Assembly: GCA_964610885.1 (NCBI GenBank) | Contig: CAZSWR010000084.1 | Span: forward strand, 1 to 15,442 | Direction of reading: 5' to 3' | DNA length: 15,442 nucleotides | From: CAZSWR01 sp964610885 | Lineage (GTDB): Bacteria; Bacteroidota; Ignavibacteria; Kapaibacteriales; UBA2268 | In this document: positions 1 through 5,183 of the stretch, one piece after another | Layout of the letters: each line of letters begins with the position of its first letter | How positions within the stretch are numbered: position 1 is the first letter of the stretch | The notes under the pieces: generated by a model | What the model saw: the letters and a program-made list of their open reading frames with translations, nothing else | The model's database searches: none | Told to the model about the DNA's origin: nothing | Program-made: the position numbers and the translations under genes

Positions 1-1036
1 CACGTCCGTCGTCGCAGACTTCCTTGGCGGAGCGGGACGAAATGTCGCGAGGCGAAAGGTTGCCGAAGCTGGGATATTTTCTCTCCAAGTAGTAATCGCG
101 CTCGTTTTCGGGGATGTCTTGCGGGCGGCGTTTGTCGCCTTTGGCCTTGGGCACCCAGATACGACCGTCGTTACGTAGCGATTCGCTCATAAGCGTCAGC
201 TTGGATTGGTGGTCGCCGGAAACCGGGATACACGTGGGGTGAATCTGCGTGTAGCAAGGATTGGCAAAGGCAGCGCCTTTCTTGTATGCACGGTATGCAG
301 CCGTTACGTTGCAGGCCTGTGCATTGGTCGAAAGGAAGAATACATTGCCATAACCGCCGGTGGCGAGCACGACTGCATCGGCCGAATGGGATTCGATTTT
401 CCCGGTAACCAGGTCGCGAGTAACGATACCGCGCGCCTTGCCATCGATAATAACCACATCCATCATTTCCTTGCGGGTGTGCATTTTAACTGTCCCGAGA
501 CCCACTTGGCGCATCAAAGCGGAGTAAGCTCCGAGAAGCAATTGCTGCCCCGTCTGGCCTCTGGCGTAGAATGTTCTGGACACCTGCGCGCCGCCAAACG
601 AACGGTTCGACAGAAGTCCGCCATATTCGCGTGCGAAAGGAACGCCCTGCGCCACGCATTGGTCGATGATCGAATTGCTGACCTGAGCCAAGCGGTAAAC
701 GTTGGCTTCGCGAGCGCGGAAGTCGCCACCTTTGACTGTGTCGTAGAAGAGGCGCCAGATGCTGTCGCCATCGTTCGGATAGTTCTTCGCGGCATTGATA
801 CCGCCCTGTGCGGCGATCGAGTGCGCGCGGCGGGCGGAGTCGTTGTACGTGAAGGCTTCGACGTTGTAGCCCATTTCGCCAAGCGAAGCGGCAGCCGAAC
901 CTCCGGCAAGGCCTGTACCGACCACGATGATTTTGAATTTTCGTCTGTTGGCGGGATTGACCAATTTCATTTCGAAACGGTGTTTGTCCCATTTATCCTG
1001 AAGCGGCCCCGAGGGAACTTTGCTATCTAATATCAT
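1..1036 (-). CDS. sdhA: Succinate dehydrogenase / fumarate reductase flavoprotein subunit, 5' part only
   Basis: This is the catalytic FAD subunit of complex II, which oxidises succinate to fumarate (or the reverse) on the cytoplasmic face of the membrane. I read 345 codons from the ATG at 1036 before the gene leaves the window; the type-B family is about 640 residues, so roughly the C-terminal half is missing. Visible marks are the dinucleotide-binding GTGLAGG at residues 40-46, the HSIAAQGGIN motif with H72 as the expected covalent FAD site, and a fumarate-reductase-like stretch with TQIHPTC and SESLRNDGR near the active site. The start is well supported: GGAGGT lies five bases upstream, and ATGA joins this start to the sdhC stop, implying translational coupling. 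An iron-sulfur subunit (sdhB) should follow beyond base 1. Succinate versus fumarate direction cannot be told from sequence. Confidence 0.95.
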   Translation of the reverse strand, partial: MILDSKVPSGPLQDKWDKHRFEMKLVNPANRRKFKIIVVGTGLAGGSAAASLGEMGYNVEAFTYNDSARRAHSIAAQGGINAAKNYPNDGDSIWRLFYDTVKGGDFRAREANVYRLAQVSNSIIDQCVAQGVPFAREYGGLLSNRSFGGAQVSRTFYARGQTGQQLLLGAYSALMRQVGLGTVKMHTRKEMMDVVIIDGKARGIVTRDLVTGKIESHSADAVVLATGGYGNVFFLSTNAQACNVTAAYRAYKKGAAFANPCYTQIHPTCIPVSGDHQSKLTLMSESLRNDGRIWVPKAKGDKRRPQDIPENERDYYLERKYPSFGNLSPRDISSRSAKEVCDDGR

Positions 1037-1809
1037 ATTGCACCTCCCACCAAACGGAACATTATCGTTATTGGCAATGAAATTAACATTAATACAATTA
1101 CAACACCGATTGCGGTGCTAGCTTTCATAATGATCGGGAAATAGCGGGCGTGGTTCATGCCCAGCGTTTGGAATGCGCTCTGGATCGCATGGACAAGGTG
1201 GAAACCGAGGAGGATCACACCGATGATGTACGCAATCGAGATTGCCGGGTCGCGGAATCCGGTAAGGACCATTTTGTAGACGTCGTGGCGTACCTCGACT
1301 ACGGCGATATCGTTCGTCGGGACGAAGCGAGCATCGCTTCTCATGCCGCCCATTGCTTGGTTAATCATCACCTGTTCGCCCGAAGCAATGACTTCGTTCA
1401 TGTTTTTGTATTCGGGATTGGTAACCCCGGCGGTGAAGTGCAACAAGTGGTAGATCAGGAATGCTGCGACCATCGCGCCGGTCCAGATCATCGTGCGAGT
1501 GCTGAGCTTCGCCTTTACGTAGTTTTTAACCTGATACTTAGTAGGTTTTGCCGACAGATTGAGCAGTTTCAATCTTATCGATGTGATTATATGCAGAACG
1601 ATACAGAGCAAGAGAACGCCCCGGATAATCCAGAGGATTTCGCCCAAGCCCTGAAGGAATGCAGCATATTTATTATATGCTTCGGCTCCCAAGTATACCT
1701 GCATATTGCCAAGCGTGTGGCCGATGATGAATAGTACGAGAACGATACCCGTTACTGCCATCACTACCTTGCTCAGCACAGTTGATTTTAGAAAGTTCAT
1801 AAGCGCCAT
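1033..1809 (-). CDS. sdhC: Succinate dehydrogenase cytochrome b subunit (b558 family)
   Basis: This is the membrane anchor of complex II, which carries haem b and passes electrons between the flavoprotein/FeS head and the quinone pool. The 258-residue product has five hydrophobic segments, at roughly 12-34, 58-80, 107-128, 190-212 and 228-252, as expected of the single-subunit anchors of B-type complex II. Histidines inside helices (H31, H73, H121/H124, H204/H207) are candidate haem ligands; which four or so are used is inferred from the family pattern. The loop at about 130-185 between helices 3 and 4 is long. The start at 1809 is preferred over an in-frame ATG at 1800 because AAGGGTG sits just upstream of it. 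The gene is first in the operon and overlaps sdhA by four bases. It has a 430-bp gene-free upstream region. Confidence 0.93.
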   Translation of the reverse strand: MALMNFLKSTVLSKVVMAVTGIVLVLFIIGHTLGNMQVYLGAEAYNKYAAFLQGLGEILWIIRGVLLLCIVLHIITSIRLKLLNLSAKPTKYQVKNYVKAKLSTRTMIWTGAMVAAFLIYHLLHFTAGVTNPEYKNMNEVIASGEQVMINQAMGGMRSDARFVPTNDIAVVEVRHDVYKMVLTGFRDPAISIAYIIGVILLGFHLVHAIQSAFQTLGMNHARYFPIIMKASTAIGVVIVLMLISLPITIMFRLVGGAI

Positions 1810-1929
1810 AACACCCTTATGCCATATGTTTAAAAAAATGAATTATTCGTCAATGCAAAAAAAATGCTGAAAACTCCAGAGATAACTTCTTTTTTAATTA
1901 TCTCAATGTTTTTAAGCAACTACTCCGAG

Positions 1930-1964
1930 AAGACGTTAAAAATACTGAAATAGTGAAACGTCTT
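1930..1964. repeat. Inverted repeat in the sdh leader region
   Basis: The arms AAGACGTT (1930-1937) and AACGTCTT (1957-1964) are perfect reverse complements separated by 19 bases. There is no T-run on either side, so it does not look like an intrinsic terminator. It could fold in the sdhCA leader RNA or act as a DNA-level operator; the sequence does not decide between these. Confidence 0.4.
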
Positions 1965-2088
1965 TCCAAAGGCATTTTGCAACTATCCAATGTGTAATTT
2001 ATGCTTTATTTATCGATTAATAAAATTATTTTTTTCAGGTTGCTAAGTTCTTATGAGCAAGGCAGGAGCGAGATTTGATTTGTCCTAC

Positions 2089-2102
2089 GTGAAGAATTTC
2101 AC
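2089..2102. promoter_or_regulatory. Candidate Rex operator upstream of sdhC
   Basis: GTGAA-GAAT-TTCAC is an inverted repeat with the half-sites and 4-base spacing of the classical Rex operator core (GTGAAATATTTCAC). The outer bases do not extend the palindrome to the full TTGTG/CACAA form. A rex gene is present in this window, and succinate dehydrogenase is a plausible target for a NADH-responsive repressor. The site is about 280 bp from the sdhC start, which weakens the case unless the leader is long. Confidence 0.35.
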
Positions 2103-2175
2103 ATTGCGAACTCAATATTCAATATAGCGAAATACTTTTTTCACAGTATCTAAATTGAAGAAACGCTTTGAATGT

Positions 2176-2209
2176 AAAAAAAAGCAGGCACTTGTGTTTG
2201 GGCCTGCTT
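2176..2209 (-). terminator. Intrinsic terminator of the lipoprotein gene
   Basis: The perfect 8-bp stem AAGCAGGC (2182-2189) / GCCTGCTT (2202-2209) has a 12-base loop. It is followed, on the minus strand, by eight T residues (2183-2176). It lies 33 bases after the stop of the lipoprotein gene and separates it from the sdh leader, so sdhC needs its own promoter. Confidence 0.85.
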
Positions 2210-2241
2210 ATTCATTTGGAATTAAGAATGAATGATATTTT

Positions 2242-2874
2242 TTATAGCTTTGCCAGATCGGCGAGTTTCATCGATTGCGCGACTTTCTTCAGGAAATCGG
2301 TGCTTGATTGATTGTTTGCGTGCATCGAGAGGATGAAGCGGTAGCCGACGGCGTATGTCAGCTCGGCTCTTTTATCGATTTTGTAGAATTTCTCGAAAGC
2401 GAAAGCGCCCGGGATCTGCGGGTCGAAAGTTTTTTCTAAGTATTCTTTGTTGTCGTTCGTGATGTTCATCGAGAAAATTGCAGCCGCCGTTTGGTACAGA
2501 GCGATTGTGGCGTTGTAGTCGGTTAGTTCGATTTCGATGACGTCATTTCCTCTTTTAAATTCAATCTTTGCCTGCGAGAAAGAGGCGCCCTGCATGTTCA
2601 TTGAGCTTCCTTCGGGTTCGCCGGCTGTGTATCCGTCGATGGATTTGGGCAGGAACTCTTGCAGTTTCTTGTAGTCCATCGCAAGCGTATCGCCGCGTTT
2701 TTTGCGGTCTTCGAGCTTCGCGTTCACGGCTTCTTGAGATTTTTCCATTGTTTTTGCAGCTTCGGCAAGATTTTGCACGGCTTCGCCTGCCTCTTTCAAT
2801 TCTTTGACTTTTTCTCCGCACGAAGCGAAAGCGATTGAAATAGCAATAATGAACAGCGCGGTTAACTTTTTCAT
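2242..2874 (-). CDS. Predicted lipoprotein of unknown function
   Basis: I do not recognise the family. The 210-residue product begins with a lipoprotein signal: MKK, a hydrophobic run at 4-17 and the lipobox-like FASC ending at C19. The F at -3 is slightly unusual. G20 gives no Asp-type inner-membrane retention signal. Residues about 22-60 are rich in Glu, Lys and Ala with a heptad-like pattern (KELKEAGEAVQNLAEAAKTM), suggesting a coiled coil. The remainder (about 65-210) looks like a compact globular domain with alternating hydrophobic stretches. The start at 2874 has AGAGGG four bases upstream. The gene is a single unit with its own terminator, divergent from icd. Nothing in it indicates an enzymatic motif; attachment to the outer membrane on the periplasmic side is inferred from the signal alone. 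Confidence 0.8.
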   Translation of the reverse strand: MKKLTALFIIAISIAFASCGEKVKELKEAGEAVQNLAEAAKTMEKSQEAVNAKLEDRKKRGDTLAMDYKKLQEFLPKSIDGYTAGEPEGSSMNMQGASFSQAKIEFKRGNDVIEIELTDYNATIALYQTAAAIFSMNITNDNKEYLEKTFDPQIPGAFAFEKFYKIDKRAELTYAVGYRFILSMHANNQSSTDFLKKVAQSMKLADLAKL

Positions 2875-3009
2875 AAATCCCTCTCAAATTGAATTAGAAA
2901 AAACGATGAAGTTCAATATGCTAATAATCTTAGAATTATGCAAGCACTAAATTTGAAATTCAAATCTTCGTATATAAAAAAATGCTTTTACTGTCAGAAA
3001 ATATTGTTT

Positions 3010-3017
3010 TATATTTG
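3010..3017 (+). promoter_or_regulatory. Candidate -7 promoter element for icd
   Basis: TATATTTG fits the Bacteroidota -7 consensus TAnnTTTG exactly and lies 62 bases before the icd start codon, on the correct strand. A convincing TTTG at -33 is not visible; the nearest similar stretch is TTTTACTG at 2986-2993. The same octamer recurs at 15434-15441. Confidence 0.45.
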
Positions 3018-3067
3018 TTTTTTTGCTTGTTAAAATCTTAGTGGTTCTTTTGTTTTTTGTTTTTATA

Positions 3068-3072
3068 GAAGG
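3068..3072 (+). promoter_or_regulatory. Ribosome binding site fixing the icd start
   Basis: GAAGG ends seven bases before the ATG at 3080. An in-frame TTG at 3023 would add 19 hydrophobic residues (LVKILVVLLFFVFIEGNQ) that have no equivalent in cytosolic isocitrate dehydrogenases, and it lacks such a site. The ATG at 3080 is therefore the chosen start. Confidence 0.75.
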
Positions 3073-3079
3073 TAATCAG

Positions 3080-4216
3080 ATGAACAATTCCAGAAAAAAA
3101 GACTCGTACAAAATTGCATGGCTTCCCGGAGACGGCGTTGGCGTGGAAGTGCTCGAAGCCACCAAAATCGTTCTTGACAAACTTAACTTCAAGGCCGAAT
3201 ACATCCACGGCGATATCGGCTGGGAATTCTGGTGCAAGGAGGGCGACGCTTTCCCCGCACGCACCATCGAATTATTGAAAAACGTCGATGCAGCTATGTT
3301 CGGCGCAATCACTTCGAAACCAGTGAAAGAAGCCGAAAAAGAGCTTGTCCCCGAACTCCAAGGCAAAGGCCTCGTGTACCGTTCGCCCATCGTCAGAATG
3401 CGCCAATCTTTCGACCTCTTTAACTGCCTCCGCCCGTGCAAGGCATACCCTGGCAATCCTCTTAACTATCGCGAAGGCATCGACATCGTCGTATTCCGCG
3501 AAAACACAGAGGACATGTACTGCGGTGTGGAATTCAATCCGGTTCCCGACGAAATCAAAGATGCACTCAACAAAGCAAATAAGAACTTTGCTCCATTTAA
3601 TAAATTGAAAGGCGACGAATTTGCAGTTTCTTGCAAAATCAACACAGCCAAAGGCTCCGAACGCATTGCACGCGCCGCCTTCGAATACGCCCGTCAGTTC
3701 GGCCGCAAAAAAGTTACCGTGGTGCACAAAGCGAACGTCGTCCGTGCCACTGACGGCCTCTTCTTCGATATGGCAAAGAAAGTCGCTAAAGAATACCCCG
3801 AAATCCAACTCGACGACGCAAACATCGATGCAATGACAATGTGGCTGCTGAAGAACCCGATGAACTACGACGTGCTCGTGGCGCCAAACCTTTATGGCGA
3901 CATCATCAGCGACTTGGCTGCACAAATGGTTGGCGGCCTCGGATTCGGCTGCTCGGGCAATATCGGCGAGAACCTTGCCGTATTCGAGCCTTCGCACGGA
4001 TCCGCTCCGAAATACACCGGCCTTTACAAAGTCAATCCCATCGCCACAGTGCTTTGCGCCAAGATGATGCTCGATTGGCTGGGCGAAACCGAAATGGGCG
4101 ACAGAGTCGAAAAAGCAACAGCAGCAGTTATTGCCGAGGGCAAAGTCCGCACATACGACATGGGCGGCTCGGCCACCACGCTCGATATGGGCCGCGCAAT
4201 CGCAGACAAACTATAA
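3080..4216 (+). CDS. icd: Isocitrate dehydrogenase (isocitrate/isopropylmalate dehydrogenase family)
   Basis: This is a cytosolic beta-decarboxylating dehydrogenase of 378 residues, most likely converting isocitrate to 2-oxoglutarate. Substrate and metal ligands of the family are all visible: S102, R108, R118, R140 in FRENTED, Y147, catalytic K217 in HKANV, and D250, D274 and D278 (LYGDIISDL). The residue matching N115 of E. coli IDH appears to be I104. The cofactor site reads HGSAPKYTG, with K311-Y312 matching the NADP-specific Lys-Tyr pair of E. coli IDH. The C-terminal loop reads TYDMGGSATT, resembling the short NAD-type loop without the NADP-binding Arg. Cofactor use is therefore uncertain. 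Homoisocitrate or isopropylmalate dehydrogenase is a less likely alternative; no leucine or lysine genes are nearby. It is transcribed alone, with its own terminator. Confidence 0.85.
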   Translation: MNNSRKKDSYKIAWLPGDGVGVEVLEATKIVLDKLNFKAEYIHGDIGWEFWCKEGDAFPARTIELLKNVDAAMFGAITSKPVKEAEKELVPELQGKGLVYRSPIVRMRQSFDLFNCLRPCKAYPGNPLNYREGIDIVVFRENTEDMYCGVEFNPVPDEIKDALNKANKNFAPFNKLKGDEFAVSCKINTAKGSERIARAAFEYARQFGRKKVTVVHKANVVRATDGLFFDMAKKVAKEYPEIQLDDANIDAMTMWLLKNPMNYDVLVAPNLYGDIISDLAAQMVGGLGFGCSGNIGENLAVFEPSHGSAPKYTGLYKVNPIATVLCAKMMLDWLGETEMGDRVEKATAAVIAEGKVRTYDMGGSATTLDMGRAIADKL

Positions 4217-4238
4217 AAGATATAATTTTACTGAAACG

Positions 4239-4270
4239 GGCTGCCTCACTCAAGTGGGGTGGCCTTTTTT
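4239..4270 (+). terminator. Intrinsic terminator of icd
   Basis: An 11-bp stem (4239-4249 with 4254-4264, including three G-U pairs) closed by a TCAA tetraloop is followed by TTTTTT at 4265-4270. It starts 22 bases after the icd stop. The same bases encode the last residues and stop codon of the convergent nucleotidyltransferase gene. In the minus direction no T-run follows the hairpin, so it should act only on icd transcripts. Confidence 0.85.
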
Positions 4271-4581
4271 ATTTGTGTTCTTTTTTTATAGAATAATTGT
4301 CCGTGGCGTTTGATTTGTTCGATGAGCTTTTCGTTCTTCAAATCGGAAAATATTGAAATATCTATTTTGTATGGCGAATTCAATTCGTCCAATTCTGTAG
4401 CAATGATTGAGATGATTCTGGGTGTCAATTTATCTCCTTGCAGGGTAATATCAATATCGCTTCCTTCTCGATACGTTCCGACAGCCCTCGAACCGTAGAT
4501 AATTACTTCTTCGATTTCAATATGCGCGCTGAAAACCGAGCAGAACCCGGCGATTAATTCGTCTGGCAGTCCAAACTTCAT
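4246..4581 (-). CDS. mntA: MNT-type minimal nucleotidyltransferase, antitoxin of a HEPN/MNT pair
   Basis: This 111-residue protein belongs to the minimal nucleotidyltransferase (HI0073/MntA) family. The active site is intact: YGSRAVGTYREGSDID at 29-44 gives the GSx10DxD motif with D42 and D44, and the third acidic residue is D74 in KIDIS. In characterised type VII systems such enzymes transfer AMP from ATP to a tyrosine of the partner HEPN toxin and so neutralise it; that role is inferred here. It begins five bases after the HEPN stop codon, with GGAG at the end of the upstream gene, indicating one transcript. The last codons (IKKATPLE) lie in the icd terminator region. The C-terminal tail is Lys-rich and probably unstructured. 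Confidence 0.88.
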   Translation of the reverse strand: MKFGLPDELIAGFCSVFSAHIEIEEVIIYGSRAVGTYREGSDIDITLQGDKLTPRIISIIATELDELNSPYKIDISIFSDLKNEKLIEQIKRHGQLFYKKRTQIKKATPLE

Positions 4582-4586
4582 ATTAT

Positions 4587-5009
4587 CTATTCTCCAAGTA
4601 ACCCGGACATTTTCTTATGGAATTCCTCGAAAAGCGGATGGTAGCGATTAACTATCAAGTCGTATTCCGTTTCTAATATCTCATCGAGGTATGTATGAAC
4701 GGTTTTGTTTCGGCTCTCGATCATGTCCATCCATATCTGTCCGTTCGTGATCAGGCCATGGTTGAAGGCTTCACGTGTGGCCGATCGGGAGCCGGTGATT
4801 CCCATGATTCCTTCAAATTCCAAGTAATCCTTCATCACTTTCCACGCTAATTCGTGAGTGAACTCGAATCGTTGGATTGTGCCTTCTTTCTCGAGGTCCG
4901 ATGGGTTGATGACCTGCGTTACAGCGAACCTCAAATGAACAAGTGCATTTGAAAAGTTACTAAATCGCTGTTTCCATCTAATTTCTAAATTTGAATCTGA
5001 GTTATCCAT
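4587..5009 (-). CDS. hepT: HEPN-domain protein (HI0074/HepT family), probable RNase toxin of a HEPN/MNT pair
   Basis: This is an all-helical protein of 140 residues of the nucleotidyltransferase-substrate-binding (HI0074) type. Hallmarks are QRFEFTHELAWKVMKDYLE at 46-64 and ESRNKTVHTY at 98-107. The latter contains the complete Rx4HxY motif (R100, H105, Y107). In studied HepT toxins R and H form the RNase centre, and the Y is the residue AMPylated by the MNT partner. All three are present, so the toxin looks intact. The upstream bases have no clear Shine-Dalgarno site (AATTGAAAC before the ATG), which suggests low expression or a different initiation mode. The gene precedes the antitoxin in the operon. 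A tRNA or mRNA target cannot be read from the sequence. Confidence 0.87.
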   Translation of the reverse strand: MDNSDSNLEIRWKQRFSNFSNALVHLRFAVTQVINPSDLEKEGTIQRFEFTHELAWKVMKDYLEFEGIMGITGSRSATREAFNHGLITNGQIWMDMIESRNKTVHTYLDEILETEYDLIVNRYHPLFEEFHKKMSGLLGE

Positions 5010-5126
5010 GTTTCAATTATATTATTAATAAATCATTGCAAGTTACGAAAGAACTTTTGATAATACAAATCACAGATGATTGACAATCCAATCGTTTCCA
5101 GAGTAGTTTTCTCGTCATTTTCCATA

Positions 5127-5161
5127 AAAAAGGGCCGCCCATTTTCTGTGAGCAGCCCTTG
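5127..5161 (-). terminator. Intrinsic terminator of the cheW-MCP operon
   Basis: Outer arms AAGGGC (5131-5136) and GCCCTT (5156-5161) pair perfectly, and a further GC/GC pair may form inside after one mismatch. Read on the minus strand, the stem runs into TTTTTT (5132-5127). It begins 22 bases after the receptor stop codon and insulates the downstream HEPN/MNT pair from the chemotaxis transcript. Confidence 0.8.
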
Positions 5162-5183
5162 ATTTGCGTTATTTCATTTATGT

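Larger units (their letters stand above)
1810..2175. other. Gene-free region upstream of sdhC
   Basis: This AT-rich stretch shows no credible gene on either strand. It should contain the sdh promoter, read leftwards, and a long leader. I see an 8-bp inverted repeat at 1930-1964, a 7-bp inverted repeat at 1879-1904, and a GTGAA/TTCAC palindrome at 2089-2102. I could not find an exact minus-strand match to the Bacteroidota TAnnTTTG element, so the transcription start is not placed. Confidence 0.6.

Noticed and set aside
206..1030. Plus-strand open frame of 274 codons
   Set aside because: It lies antisense to sdhA, whose product has clear flavoprotein motifs; the translated product has no recognisable features.
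3272..3997. Minus-strand open frame of 241 codons
   Set aside because: It is antisense to icd; no domain resemblance.
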